Source: Alkanindiges illinoisensis
GTDB taxonomy: Bacteria > Pseudomonadota > Gammaproteobacteria > Pseudomonadales > Moraxellaceae
Assembly: GCF_004377485.1 (NCBI RefSeq)
Contig: NZ_SNTY01000067.1
Coordinates: 1-64,000 of the forward strand
DNA: 64,000 nt
Reading direction: 5' to 3'
Shown in pieces: positions 7,191 through 16,787 of the stretch. The stretch's first letter is position 1, and every line of letters begins with the position of its first letter. Below the pieces are notes generated by a model. The model searched no databases, was not told where the DNA came from, and was given only the letters and a program-made list of their open reading frames with translations. The translations under genes and the position numbers were made by a program.

Positions 7191-9557
7191 ATGGCCATGA
7201 GTAGTCAAAATCAGATACCGAGTGGATCTGCAATATTGCTGCGCTTTAGTGACATATTGCGCCCTCAAGTGCTTGCATATTTTCAAACCAGATTTCAGTC
7301 GTTTCTTGCTGAGCTGCCTTCCTACCTGATGACAGCATGTGAAGGAATTCCTGATGGTCAGCAGCAGGCCTATCTGGACATTATTGTATTATTGCGCCAT
7401 CGCCGTGATGAGATCAATGGCCAGGTTACTGGGCTGTTCAATGAAAAATGGCAAAACTTCCAGCAACTGGCGCATCAGCCCCAGGAGCAAGGCACGTCTG
7501 TAGCTGGGCTATCGCTGGATTCCATTGCACTGGTAGGTTCTGACGAGCTTGAACTCAATGTGGTTATCGAAACGCTATCTACCCGTTTACTGCATCAGGC
7601 AGATCAGGTCATTACTGATGCCTTTAACCGCCTGAGCGCTTTACTGCCTGCCCTGAAATATGCCGATCAGTTGCCTTTTCATCCCAAGGTATTATTACAC
7701 CTGGTGCCGGAGTGCTTTGGTGACAATAACCTGACCATCCTGCAAAAAACTGTCTTGCTACGGCAGTTTGCCACGCTGTTGGACATGCGCGAAGTAACTG
7801 CCCTGGTGAGTAATGCACTGGAGCAGGCGCAAATACCTGTGCCGGTTGTTGCTGCCCGGGTGAGTGATGATAGTAGCTTTATTGAGGAAGAAGAACCCGA
7901 TCTGGTGGATGTGCTACGTGATATCCGTGACCTGAACCAGAAAAATGCAGGCAGCGGCTCGGCAGATGGTAGTAGTAATGGCAATACCAGCGGGCAGGTG
8001 ACTGAACTTAATACCGATCTGAATTCACCGTTGCTGCAAACCACCACCACAGGTGGCATTGTGGTTGATCCGGCACGTCTGGTGCAGCAAGCCCAGCATT
8101 TTGCCCAGATTAGTCAAAGTGTGGCCAGTGTTCCCTTGATGCCACAAAACATTTTTCCGCTGGCGCAGGAACAACTGATTGCTACCACCGAGCTGATGAC
8201 CCGCCTGAGCAAGTTGCAGGACATCCAGCCGCTCACGCCAGTGGCCGTAAATGCTGATATTCCATCCGTGGCTGAAGTACGCGAGCACATTCGCGGACAA
8301 TTACAGAATGATGAAGACACTGTTGAGCTGATTGGCCAGAAAGACACCGATATCATCAATCTGGTATCGGCCATGTTTGACTATATTCTGGATGATCAGG
8401 ATTTGCCGACGGCCATGAAGGCGCTGATTGGCCGCTTGCAGATTCCCATGCTGAAAGTTGCCTTGCTGGATGACCAGTTTTTTAAGACTGAAAAACATCC
8501 GGCCCGCTTGCTGCTTAACAGTCTGGCCAAGGCCGGGGTTGGCTGGGATGAAAAAGCACCTGCATCAGACATTCTTTACAAGAAAATTGAAGAAACCGTT
8601 TTTAAAATTCTGACCGATTTTACCAGCGACATGAGCGTGTTTACCGAGTTGCTGGAAGACTTCAACAAGTTTTATGAAGAACAGCAGGCACGCATTGCCC
8701 TGATAGACCAGCGTACCCGTGAGGCTGAGGAACGCCGTGCCAAGGCCGAACTGGCGCGCAGTGAAGTGCAACTGGTGTTAAACCAGAAGCTGACTGGCCG
8801 TCGCTTGCCGATGGCAGTGATTCGCCTGTTGCAGGAAGGCTGGCGTCATGTGCTGTATTTGTCTTTCTTGAAGGATGGCAAGGATGCAGAATCATGGCGG
8901 CAGGCCGTAAAGGTAGTAGACGCGTTAATCTGGTCGATGATGCCGGTTAAAAAAGACCCGGCATGGCTGGATCGCTTAAAAAGTGTTGCGCCCAAGCTAA
9001 GTAACAGTTTGAAAAAAGGATTGTCTTCAGTTAATTTTGATCCCATCAAGTCTGAGAGCCTGCTGCGTGAAATTGACCGCGTGCATCAGGAAACCATTGA
9101 TGGTCTTGAAACGCCCGTGGTTGAAGTGCTGACCGAAGACCAGGATGTGCGGGCTGATGGGGTAGATCGGATTGCAGTCGATCAGGCGGTAAGCGGTTCA
9201 GGCAATGATTTCAAGAGTGTGGTGTTACCCAAGTCGGAACTGGTGGATTTATACCAAGGTGAAACCTTGCCTGCTAGTGACAAGTATGTACAAATGGTCA
9301 AGCACCTGAAAGTGGGGGCTTGGATTGAGTTTAGTGCCACCGATCAGCTGGAACGTCACAAGCTGGTGGCACGTATCCGCAGTATGGAAAAGCTGATTTT
9401 TGCCAATCGGCGCGGCATTAAAGTGGCTGAAATGTCACAAATGCATCTTGCGGTTGAGCTGAGTCAGGGCCGTGCCCGTCTGGTGGATGACCAGCCACAG
9501 ATTATTGACCGTGCCCTGCAATCAGTGGTGGGTGGCCTTAAACAACTTACCGCCTAA
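7191..9557 (+). CDS. DUF1631 family protein
   Basis: A large cytoplasmic protein of about 788 residues, of the family found between nadC and ampD in Pseudomonas and Acinetobacter. Residues ~520-560 form a charged coiled-coil-like stretch rich in Glu and Arg (EERRAKAELARSEVQ). The C-terminal ~90 residues (KVGAWIEFSATDQLERHKL, later FANRRGIKVAEM) have the strand pattern and NRRG motif of a PilZ-like fold, so di-nucleotide signalling is conceivable. The middle region is Gly/Ser/Asn-rich near residue 260. The start is unclear: GTG 7185, ATG 7191 and ATG 7197 are all in frame, with AAGGA rather far upstream. Function is not established from sequence. Confidence 0.85.
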   Translation: MAMSSQNQIPSGSAILLRFSDILRPQVLAYFQTRFQSFLAELPSYLMTACEGIPDGQQQAYLDIIVLLRHRRDEINGQVTGLFNEKWQNFQQLAHQPQEQGTSVAGLSLDSIALVGSDELELNVVIETLSTRLLHQADQVITDAFNRLSALLPALKYADQLPFHPKVLLHLVPECFGDNNLTILQKTVLLRQFATLLDMREVTALVSNALEQAQIPVPVVAARVSDDSSFIEEEEPDLVDVLRDIRDLNQKNAGSGSADGSSNGNTSGQVTELNTDLNSPLLQTTTTGGIVVDPARLVQQAQHFAQISQSVASVPLMPQNIFPLAQEQLIATTELMTRLSKLQDIQPLTPVAVNADIPSVAEVREHIRGQLQNDEDTVELIGQKDTDIINLVSAMFDYILDDQDLPTAMKALIGRLQIPMLKVALLDDQFFKTEKHPARLLLNSLAKAGVGWDEKAPASDILYKKIEETVFKILTDFTSDMSVFTELLEDFNKFYEEQQARIALIDQRTREAEERRAKAELARSEVQLVLNQKLTGRRLPMAVIRLLQEGWRHVLYLSFLKDGKDAESWRQAVKVVDALIWSMMPVKKDPAWLDRLKSVAPKLSNSLKKGLSSVNFDPIKSESLLREIDRVHQETIDGLETPVVEVLTEDQDVRADGVDRIAVDQAVSGSGNDFKSVVLPKSELVDLYQGETLPASDKYVQMVKHLKVGAWIEFSATDQLERHKLVARIRSMEKLIFANRRGIKVAEMSQMHLAVELSQGRARLVDDQPQIIDRALQSVVGGLKQLTA

Positions 9558-9606
9558 CCAATAAAGTTATTCTTACTTTTATTTGAATCAGTGAGGTATT
9601 GCATCA

Positions 9607-10245
9607 ATGGACACGGGCACTGACGCATTACCTGTTTCTGCCTGGTCACCCCTAACCATTAATCCGGATGGCTGGCTGCAAGTTTCCAGTCCTGATAATG
9701 GCTGTTCGATTTCAATCCGGCATGTAGTCTCTCCCAATTTTAACCCACGCCCTGAGCAGACCAGCGTCCGCCTGATTGTGCTGCACAATATCAGCCTGCC
9801 GCCAGCCCAGTTTGGTGGCGGTTATATTGAGCAGTTTTTTCAAAATCAGCTTGATCCCAATGCCCATCCGTATTTTCAAACCATCCATGAACTGAAAGTA
9901 TCGGCGCATGTGCTGATTCTGCGCACGGGTGAAATTATCCAGTTTGTCTCATGCCATGACCGGGCCTGGCACGCGGGACGTTCCAGTTATCTGGGTGTGC
10001 CGGAATGCAATGATTATTCGGTTGGGATTGAATTAGAAGGCACGGATGACCAGCCATTTACTGATGAACAATATGCGGCTGTGATTGCCGTTATTCTTGG
10101 TATTCAGCAGGCTTATCCGCATACCCGGCAGCATTTGGCCGGGCATTCTGATATTGCACCCGGGCGCAAGACTGATCCGGGCCAGCATCTGGACTGGCAG
10201 CGCATTCGCCGGGCCATCGCCAGTTATTATGCGGATGCATCGTAG
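9607..10245 (+). CDS. ampD: 1,6-anhydro-N-acetylmuramyl-L-alanine amidase AmpD
   Basis: A cytosolic zinc amidase that removes the stem peptide from 1,6-anhydro-MurNAc peptides in cell-wall recycling; its loss typically induces AmpC beta-lactamase. Zinc ligands are visible as H60 (VLHNISLP), H180 (LAGHSDIAP) and D190 (KTDPG), with E142 (VGIELEG) and K188 as catalytic helpers. The spacings 120 and 10 match the classical AmpD ligands. At 212 residues it is somewhat longer than usual because of a ~25-residue N-terminal extension. It follows DUF1631 by 49 bp on the same strand. Confidence 0.95.
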   Translation: MDTGTDALPVSAWSPLTINPDGWLQVSSPDNGCSISIRHVVSPNFNPRPEQTSVRLIVLHNISLPPAQFGGGYIEQFFQNQLDPNAHPYFQTIHELKVSAHVLILRTGEIIQFVSCHDRAWHAGRSSYLGVPECNDYSVGIELEGTDDQPFTDEQYAAVIAVILGIQQAYPHTRQHLAGHSDIAPGRKTDPGQHLDWQRIRRAIASYYADAS

Positions 10246-10420
10246 GAAAAAGCAACTATAGCTACTATCAGCTACTGCCCAGTTTGAAATTTGAACAATA
10301 AACGTTTAAAACGAGAAATACCATACCGGTAAAGTGTTGGTTCAAGTCATCAATAATAAGGGATGATGTCCACTGTACTGGACTGTTTTAGCAAGGAAAC
10401 TCATTCAAAAGGAAAGTCCC

Positions 10421-11329
10421 ATGCGCTATGCCTGCCAGCGATTACCTGTACCCGGTGTTGCACCGGAAGATGTGGCTATTTTACCTAGTGGCGAGTTGGT
10501 GACTGGCCTTGCTGATGGCCGGATTTTCCGGATTAATGCCACCACAGGGGCCAGCCAGTTAATTACTACGCTGCAAGGGCGGCCTCTTGGCATTGAGGTG
10601 CAGAATGAAACCCATCTGATTGTATGTGACGGCCAGTTGGGCCAGTTATTACGGGTTAATATCCAGACTGGGGCAGTGCGGGTACTGGTGGATCAGATTA
10701 ATGGCAAACGGATACGGCTGTGCAACAATGCCAGCATTGCCCGTGATGGCCGGATTTTCTTTAGTACTTCATCACAGCATCATGCGGTGGATGAATGGCA
10801 GATGGATTTAATTCAACATCCCAAAAGTGGCGCACTGCATTGCCTTTACTCGGATGGCCATGTGGAAACCTTGCTGGACAAGCTGGCCTTTGCCAATGGC
10901 GTAACCCTGTCGTCTGATGAATCCATGGTACTGGTGGCAGAAACCGGCAGCAATCAGGTGATGCAGGTGAATATTGTATCAAGGCATGCCAGCCTGTTTA
11001 GTGCACTGCCCGGTGTGCCTGACAATATGTCCACGGGTCAGTCCGGCATCATCTGGATTGCAATTCCCAGCGCCGCTGACTGGCGCCTGCACTGGCTCAA
11101 AAAATTGCCTTATGGCGTGCGGACAGGCCTTGCCCATACGCTTGGCCGCCTGAACATGCCAGTGAAGCGACATGCACAGGTGCTGGGTTATAACGCTCAT
11201 GGCAGGCTGGTGCACAATATTGAAATCAACCCGGCTGACTATCACATGATTACCGGCGTGCGCGAACATGCAGGCAAGCTGTTTTTAAGTAGCCTGCATG
11301 AAGATGCCATTGGAGTTGTGCAGTTATAA
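10421..11329 (+). CDS. SMP-30/strictosidine synthase-like beta-propeller protein
   Basis: A 302-residue propeller protein with NHL/SMP-30-type repeats: VAILPSGELVTGLADGRIFR, LGIEVQNETHLIVCD, and the family hallmark FANGVTLSSDESMVLVAETG. Relatives are calcium-dependent lactonases or esterases and the APMAP group. No signal peptide is visible, so it is probably cytoplasmic. AAGGAAAG precedes ATG 10421. About 175 bp separate it from ampD, so it may have its own promoter. The substrate is unknown. Confidence 0.75.
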   Translation: MRYACQRLPVPGVAPEDVAILPSGELVTGLADGRIFRINATTGASQLITTLQGRPLGIEVQNETHLIVCDGQLGQLLRVNIQTGAVRVLVDQINGKRIRLCNNASIARDGRIFFSTSSQHHAVDEWQMDLIQHPKSGALHCLYSDGHVETLLDKLAFANGVTLSSDESMVLVAETGSNQVMQVNIVSRHASLFSALPGVPDNMSTGQSGIIWIAIPSAADWRLHWLKKLPYGVRTGLAHTLGRLNMPVKRHAQVLGYNAHGRLVHNIEINPADYHMITGVREHAGKLFLSSLHEDAIGVVQL

Positions 11330-11486
11330 CTCAGAATTGCTGAACATAGGCGCTTGGACAGTCACTGGTAAACAGTAACCTGCAAGGTTAAGGTGAATTA
11401 AAACACGGGTAGCGCAGCGATATTACAACGGCTGCTATTAATTTCATCTACAATAGCGCATTTTTAGTCAGCAGTTGCTTGGGGAT

Positions 11487-13037
11487 ATGGCTTTGTGGCG
11501 CTCGACCTTTATTTTTAGTGCAATGACCATGCTGTCGCGTATTCTGGGCCTGGTCCGGGATATGGTGTTGCTAAATGTATTTGGCGCAGGCGGGGTATTT
11601 GATACGTTCGTGGTGGCCTTTCGCATTCCCAATTTTTTCCGTCGCCTGTTTGCCGAAGGGGCATTTTCACAGGCTTTTATTCCGGTACTGACCGAATATA
11701 AAACCCAGCGCGCCCATGCCGAAGTCCAGTTGCTGATCAGTAGTGTGTCCGGCACGCTACTCACCATTTTAATGCCGCTGACCATTATTGCGCTGTTTGC
11801 AGCACCTGCCATCATGTATGTGTATGCGCCGGGCTTCCATGACAACCCGGAAAAATTTGGCATTGCGGTTGAGCTGTTCCGCCTGACCTTTCCCTATTTG
11901 CTGTTTATGTCGCTGACCGCGTTTTCCAGCAGTATCCTGAACAGTTATGGTTCATTTGCCAGCACGGCATTTGCCCCGGTTTTGCTGAACATTACCCAGA
12001 TTGCAGCAGCATGGTGGTTTGTTGATTTTTTTGAAGGCAAGCAGCAAATCATGGTGCTGGGCTGGGCCGTGCTGGTGGCGGGTATGCTGCAACTGGCGCT
12101 GCAAATTCCCGAGCTGTGGCGTAAAAAACTGCTGGTGCCACCCAAAGTGGACTTTAAGCATGAAGGCGTAGAGCGTATTTTACGCCTGATGCTGCCTGCG
12201 CTGTTTGGCGTATCGGTAACGCAAATTAACCTGCTGCTCAACACCATCTGGGCGTCTTTTATGCAGGATGGTTCAGTGTCGTGGCTGTATACTGCCGAGC
12301 GCATGACCGAGCTGCCGCTGGGCCTGATTGGCATTGCCATTGCCAGTGTAATTTTACCCTCACTGTCCGCCCAGCATGCCGAAAAAAACCATGAAAAATT
12401 CCGCAATATGATTGACTGGGCAGCGCGGGTAATCATGCTGGTGGGCATTCCATCCAGCTTGGCCATGATGGTGCTGGCCGAACCCATGATTCAGGCCTTG
12501 TTTCAACATGGTGCGTTTAGCGCGCGTGATGTGGAAATGACAGCATGGGCCTTACGCGGCATGTCCGGTGGTATTCTGGCCTTTATGCTGATTAAAATCT
12601 TTGCGCCCGGTTTTTATGCCCGGCAGGATAGCAAGACCCCAGTCAAAATTGGCCTGATTTCAGTGTTTGCCAATATGCTGCTTAACGTAGTGCTGATTGG
12701 AACTTTTAAGCTGATGCACTGGGATGCTGCCCATATTGCACTGGCCATTTCTTCAACGGGATCGGCGTTTGTCAATGCAGGTCTGCTGTACTGGTACTTG
12801 CATAAGCAGCAGGTGTACCGCTTTGGCAGTCACTGGAAAAAAATCTTTGTGCAGTACGGGTTTGCAAATGCTGCCATGGTGGCTGCCCTGCTGGCCGCGA
12901 TACAATTTTACAATGGCGATGTGTCGCAATGGATGCGCATTATTGAGCTGCTGGCCTTGTGTGCGCTGGGTGCGGTGGTGTATGGCATTGCGCTGTTGCT
13001 GGCCGGCTTTAGACCGCGTCAGCTGCGCCATGACTAG
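11487..13037 (+). CDS. murJ: lipid II flippase MurJ (MviN)
   Basis: A MOP-superfamily integral membrane protein that moves lipid II across the inner membrane for peptidoglycan synthesis. It has about 14 hydrophobic segments and the classic N-terminus MALWRSTFIFSAMTMLSR followed by ILGLVRD, then AFRIPNFFRRLFAEGAFSQA. The ORF opens at TTG 11475, but ATG 11487 is the family start, with GGGG just upstream. Length after correction is 516 residues, normal. A TACAAT -10-like element lies at 11449-11454. Confidence 0.95.
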   Translation: MALWRSTFIFSAMTMLSRILGLVRDMVLLNVFGAGGVFDTFVVAFRIPNFFRRLFAEGAFSQAFIPVLTEYKTQRAHAEVQLLISSVSGTLLTILMPLTIIALFAAPAIMYVYAPGFHDNPEKFGIAVELFRLTFPYLLFMSLTAFSSSILNSYGSFASTAFAPVLLNITQIAAAWWFVDFFEGKQQIMVLGWAVLVAGMLQLALQIPELWRKKLLVPPKVDFKHEGVERILRLMLPALFGVSVTQINLLLNTIWASFMQDGSVSWLYTAERMTELPLGLIGIAIASVILPSLSAQHAEKNHEKFRNMIDWAARVIMLVGIPSSLAMMVLAEPMIQALFQHGAFSARDVEMTAWALRGMSGGILAFMLIKIFAPGFYARQDSKTPVKIGLISVFANMLLNVVLIGTFKLMHWDAAHIALAISSTGSAFVNAGLLYWYLHKQQVYRFGSHWKKIFVQYGFANAAMVAALLAAIQFYNGDVSQWMRIIELLALCALGAVVYGIALLLAGFRPRQLRHD

Positions 13038-13087
13038 ACTCACGACTCACTTTTGCCAAACTTTATTTTTAACAGGATGAGGTAGCC

Positions 13088-13396
13088 ATGACCCTACAAA
13101 CCGAACTTGAGCAGCGCTTGCAGGCTTTGTCCCCAAGTCATTTGCTGATTGAAAACGAGTCACATGGGCATGGTGGCTATTTTCCCGGCAAGGAATCACA
13201 CTTTAAGGTGGTGGTGGTGAGCAGCCAGTTTGAGGGCTTGCGGCTGGTACAACGGCACCAGAAGGTGTATGGCGCGGTGGGTGACCTGATTGCACCCAGC
13301 CGCATTCATGCGCTGGCAATTCATGCCTATAGTGCGGATGAATGGACGGGTGATGCACCAGACAGCCCGCAATGTGCGCATCAGCCTAAATCTTAA
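13088..13396 (+). CDS. BolA/IbaG family protein
   Basis: A 102-residue BolA-fold protein. Signatures are LLIENESHGHGGYFPGKESH and FKVVVVSS, followed by the C-terminal helix pattern RHQKVYGAVGDLI. The conserved histidines of the ESHGHGG loop and a late His (ALAIHAY) are those used by BolA proteins to share iron-sulfur clusters with monothiol glutaredoxins. The tail after about residue 90 is a short poorly conserved extension. It lies 50 bp after murJ on the same strand. Confidence 0.9.
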   Translation: MTLQTELEQRLQALSPSHLLIENESHGHGGYFPGKESHFKVVVVSSQFEGLRLVQRHQKVYGAVGDLIAPSRIHALAIHAYSADEWTGDAPDSPQCAHQPKS

Positions 13397-13489
13397 ATTT
13401 AAACAGCATATTCAGGCATTTGCTTTAAATAACCTTTAGTTTAAATAGCCAAAGCGCGAGCTATCACGCAATCAATAAGAGGACATGGG

Positions 13490-13987
13490 GTGGATTCACA
13501 CTTAATTTTAAAAATTATTCACATGACCTTTGGCAGTCTGGCACTAATTAGTTTTTTAATCCGGGCTGCCTTGCTGTTCCGCGCACCGCAAAACCAGCCT
13601 GCAAAAGCAGGCCGTATTGTGCTGGTGGCCTTGCAGCATCTGTCCTTTACCGTGCTGGTTTTGACCGGCATGGTCTTGTTGTACCAGAACCAGTTTGTGG
13701 TGCAGCCCTGGTTTTATGGCAAGATCATTTTATTTGTGGTGATTTTATCGGCTACCATCAAGGCGTTTGGCAAACGGGACATGAGTCTGGCCCAGCGTAA
13801 GGCGGGTGCTTTTGTGGCAGCCATTGCCTTTGCCGGCTTACTCACGCTGGTGGTGTTGAAACCTGATTTTTCCGGTAACGTAGCTTCCCAGCAAAATGCT
13901 CAGTCCGTTGCTGTTGTTCCACAAATTCAACCAATTCAGCAAAACCAGTTAACTGCCATGACTGTTATACAGTCTGCAACACATTAG
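13490..13987 (+). CDS. SirB2-family integral membrane protein
   Basis: 165 residues with four hydrophobic segments and the family-like N-terminus LILKIIHMTFGSLALISFLI, then QHLSFTVLVLTGMVL and WFYGKIILFVVI. SirB2 proteins are small inner-membrane proteins of uncertain function. The start is GTG 13490, with GAGGAC upstream. A Gln-rich tail (~residues 135-160) is family-atypical. Confidence 0.75.
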   Translation: MDSHLILKIIHMTFGSLALISFLIRAALLFRAPQNQPAKAGRIVLVALQHLSFTVLVLTGMVLLYQNQFVVQPWFYGKIILFVVILSATIKAFGKRDMSLAQRKAGAFVAAIAFAGLLTLVVLKPDFSGNVASQQNAQSVAVVPQIQPIQQNQLTAMTVIQSATH

Positions 13988-14047
13988 CCTGACAAATAAA
14001 CTAATCTCAGAATCAGGTAGGCCAGCTTTTATTGAAGGGGAAAACAA

Positions 14048-14881
14048 ATGCGTCGTGTGGTATTTAATCAAAAAGGTGGTGTCGGCAAGTCCAGTATTAC
14101 CGTGAATCTGGCAGCGATTAGTGCAGCCCGTGGCAAGCGTACACTGGTGATTGACCTGGATTCGCAAAGTAATTCCAGCCAGTATTTGCTGGGCGAAAAA
14201 GCCACCTATGGCCAGAATAATCCGGTGCTGGAACCTAATATTGAAACTTTTTTTGATGAAGTATTGAATGCCGCGCAAGGTAAGGGCCTGATTGGCTCGG
14301 CGCTGGGTTCCATTTTAAAAAACAAGGAACGCGGTCTGGATGCAGTGATTCACAGCACGCCATTTGACAACCTGTTTGTGATTCCTTCCAGCCCAAATCT
14401 GGGCGCGCTGGAACATCCGCTACAAAGCAAGCACAAGATTTTCAAACTGCGCGATGCATTGAATGAATTGGCTGGCCAGTACGATGAAATTTTTATTGAT
14501 ACGCCGCCTGCCTTTAACTTTTTTACCCTGTCGGCATTAATTGCAGCAGAAAAAGTGATTATTCCATTTGACTGTGATGTGTTTTCCCGCCGTGCCCTGC
14601 AAACCCTGCTGGAAAATGTGGTGGAAACCCGCAGTGACCATAATCCGGCGCTTGAGGTAGAAGGCATCGTGGTGAACCAGTTCCAGAGTCAGGCCAAGCT
14701 GCCACAGCAGGTGGTACAGGAACTTAAAGACGAAGGACTGCCGGTGTTTGATACCATGCTGCCAACCTCGGTGGTGATGAAGGAATCGCACCAGAAAAAC
14801 CAGCCACTGATTCATTTAAATGCCGACCACAAACTCACGCAGGCCTATGTGAACCTGTTTGATGAAATCAGCAAGGCTTAA
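14048..14881 (+). CDS. orphan ParA-family ATPase
   Basis: A 277-residue MinD/ParA-type ATPase. It has the deviant Walker A KGGVGKSS near the N-terminus (residues ~6-13), Walker A' TLVIDLDSQSNSS and Walker B DEIFIDTPPAF. AAGGGGAAAA precedes ATG 14048. There is no ParB or parS-like array nearby, so this is not the chromosome partition operon. Orphan ParAs position cytoplasmic or polar cargo. A small lipoprotein gene follows by 38 bp and may be co-transcribed. The cargo cannot be inferred. Confidence 0.85.
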   Translation: MRRVVFNQKGGVGKSSITVNLAAISAARGKRTLVIDLDSQSNSSQYLLGEKATYGQNNPVLEPNIETFFDEVLNAAQGKGLIGSALGSILKNKERGLDAVIHSTPFDNLFVIPSSPNLGALEHPLQSKHKIFKLRDALNELAGQYDEIFIDTPPAFNFFTLSALIAAEKVIIPFDCDVFSRRALQTLLENVVETRSDHNPALEVEGIVVNQFQSQAKLPQQVVQELKDEGLPVFDTMLPTSVVMKESHQKNQPLIHLNADHKLTQAYVNLFDEISKA

Positions 14882-14919
14882 TATAAGCTATTTAAACTAA
14901 TGGGAAAGAGGGCATCATC

Positions 14920-15330
14920 GTGGCTTTAAAACATCGGGCTTTACAACATCATTTTCTATCTTTTGGCGTGCTGATGGCCAGTGGACTTGTGATGACTGGC
15001 TGTGCCTCCAGCGTCAAGCCCATGTATGTGTCACCCACCCAGTATCAGGCATTCAACTGCGCCCAACTGCATGCTGAATATGGCCGCATTGCGCAGTACA
15101 TCCAGCGTGGCGTCAGCAGTCCCAGAACCACTGGTGTGGGGGTAGGCTTAGGCGTGGGGGGTGGCTTTGGACGTGGTGGCTGGGGTATTGGCCCCAGTGT
15201 ATCGGTGAATGTGGGCCAGTCGCAGCGCACGCAAAACTCCGAGCTGTCCCGCGTGTTGGGAGAGCAGGATGCCATTGCACAGGCCGCGCAATTTAAGGGT
15301 TGCCCGATTATGGCCGCCAGTAAAAAGTAA
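14920..15330 (+). CDS. small putative lipoprotein
   Basis: 136 residues, starting at GTG 14920 with AAGAGGGC upstream. A signal peptide ends in MTGC, an acceptable lipobox, and is followed by ASSVKPMYVSP. The centre is a long Gly-rich stretch (GVGVGLGVGGGFGRGGWGIG), and the last part carries a Cys (FKGCPIM). The family is not known to me. A terminator at 15356-15382 closes the parA-lipoprotein unit. Confidence 0.7.
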   Translation: MALKHRALQHHFLSFGVLMASGLVMTGCASSVKPMYVSPTQYQAFNCAQLHAEYGRIAQYIQRGVSSPRTTGVGVGLGVGGGFGRGGWGIGPSVSVNVGQSQRTQNSELSRVLGEQDAIAQAAQFKGCPIMAASKK

Positions 15331-15355
15331 CAGGATAAAAGATTTAAATGATAAG

Positions 15356-15382
15356 AAGCCGGGCAAATAGTCCGGTTTTTTT
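15356..15382 (+). terminator. Rho-independent terminator after the lipoprotein gene
   Basis: The stem AAGCCGG / CCGGTTT (one G-T pair) has a 9-nt loop and is followed by a run of seven T residues in total. Confidence 0.7.
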
Positions 15383-15492
15383 CAACCCTGACGCAGACAC
15401 AGCCTGTCGCGCTGAATTTTTCCTCTCTTTTAACCCTGTTTGAAATCTTGCTAAGCTAAAAATCATTATTACTGCCCAGCAAAATTATCATC

Positions 15493-16764
15493 ATGTCTGA
15501 ACGCATCCGCGAAAAACTGCAAATTCTGGCCGATGCCGCCAAATATGATGTGTCCTGTTCATCCAGTGGCAGTAACCGAAAAAATACCAGCAAGGGCGGC
15601 GGGCAAAAAGGTGTGGGAGACACGGGTTCCGGCATTTGCCATACCTATACCGAAGATGGGCGCTGTGTGTCGCTGTTAAAAATCCTGTTTACCAATGTGT
15701 GCATTTTTGATTGTGCCTATTGCGTGTCACGCCGTAGCAATGACATCAAGCGCGCCTCCTTTACCGTGGATGAAGTGGTGCAACTCACCATGAATTTTTA
15801 CCGGCGCAACTATATTGAAGGCTTGTTTTTAAGCTCGGGCATTTTTAAAAACGCCGATTACACCATGGAGCGTATGCTTCAGGTGGTGAAAAAACTGCGG
15901 CTGGAAGAACATTACAATGGTTATATTCATTTAAAAACCATTCCCGGTGCCAGTGAGGCCTTGATTCAGGAAGCCGGACTTTATGCTGATCGCATGAGCA
16001 TTAATCTGGAAATGCCCACCGAAGCCGGACTAAAGCTGTTAGCCCCGGAAAAATCACATGCCGAGGTAAAACATGATCTGGGCATTGTGCACCGCAATAT
16101 TGTGCAGTTTAAGCAGGATCGCAAGCTCATTCGCAGTACGCCGAAGTTTGTTCCTGCAGGTCAAAGCACGCAAATGGTGGTAGGTGCAACGGCAGATACG
16201 GATAAGGATGTGTTGCTGCTGGCTGATCAGTACTATAAGAATTTTCAGCTTCGGCGAGTATATTATTCCGGCTATATTCCAATCAGTCACGACCAGCGTA
16301 TGCCTGCCATTGGCACACCGCCGCCTTTAATCCGGGAAAATCGCCTGTACCAGACTGACTGGCTGCTGCGGTTTTATGGTTTTGGCGTGCAGGAAATTGT
16401 CAATGAACAGCATCCCAACCTTGAGCTGGAGATTGATCCCAAGCTGGCCTGGGCCTTGCGCAATCCGCATTTATTTCCCATTGACATTAACCGCGCAGAT
16501 TACCCGATGATTTTGCGGGTACCGGGCATTGGGGTGAAATCAGCGCGCAAGATTGTGCAGGCGCGGCGCTTTGGCAAGTTGCATAGCGATCAGTTGCAGC
16601 GTATGGGGGTGGCCTATAACCGGGCACGGCATTTTATTCGCTGTGCCGATACGCCCTTTAGCTTGCGCAATCCCACGCCTGAACAAATCCGTAGCAGTAT
16701 TCTGGCGGTGGCCAATTCCAAGTATGCCACTACCTTATCGCCACAGTTGCAGCTTGGCTTTTAA
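15493..16764 (+). CDS. radical SAM protein, DNA modification/repair type (TIGR03916-like)
   Basis: A 423-residue radical SAM protein. The cluster motif is CIFDCAYC (CxxxCxYC), in a family-typical setting (GICHTYTEDGRCVSLLKILF, then TNV). A C-terminal helix-hairpin-helix (VPGIGVKSARKIVQARRFGK) suggests DNA or nucleic-acid binding. This family is almost always paired with a UDG-linked or TIGR03915 partner; here the partner follows 23 bp later. The reaction is not established. It is preceded by a terminator, so it starts its own transcription unit. Confidence 0.9.
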   Translation: MSERIREKLQILADAAKYDVSCSSSGSNRKNTSKGGGQKGVGDTGSGICHTYTEDGRCVSLLKILFTNVCIFDCAYCVSRRSNDIKRASFTVDEVVQLTMNFYRRNYIEGLFLSSGIFKNADYTMERMLQVVKKLRLEEHYNGYIHLKTIPGASEALIQEAGLYADRMSINLEMPTEAGLKLLAPEKSHAEVKHDLGIVHRNIVQFKQDRKLIRSTPKFVPAGQSTQMVVGATADTDKDVLLLADQYYKNFQLRRVYYSGYIPISHDQRMPAIGTPPPLIRENRLYQTDWLLRFYGFGVQEIVNEQHPNLELEIDPKLAWALRNPHLFPIDINRADYPMILRVPGIGVKSARKIVQARRFGKLHSDQLQRMGVAYNRARHFIRCADTPFSLRNPTPEQIRSSILAVANSKYATTLSPQLQLGF

Positions 16765-16787
16765 GTCATGTGTTTTCAAGTACCCGC

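Noticed and set aside
11945-12487. 180-codon minus-strand frame inside murJ
   Set aside because: Ser/Met/Ile-rich composition typical of an antisense frame of a membrane-protein gene; no independent support.
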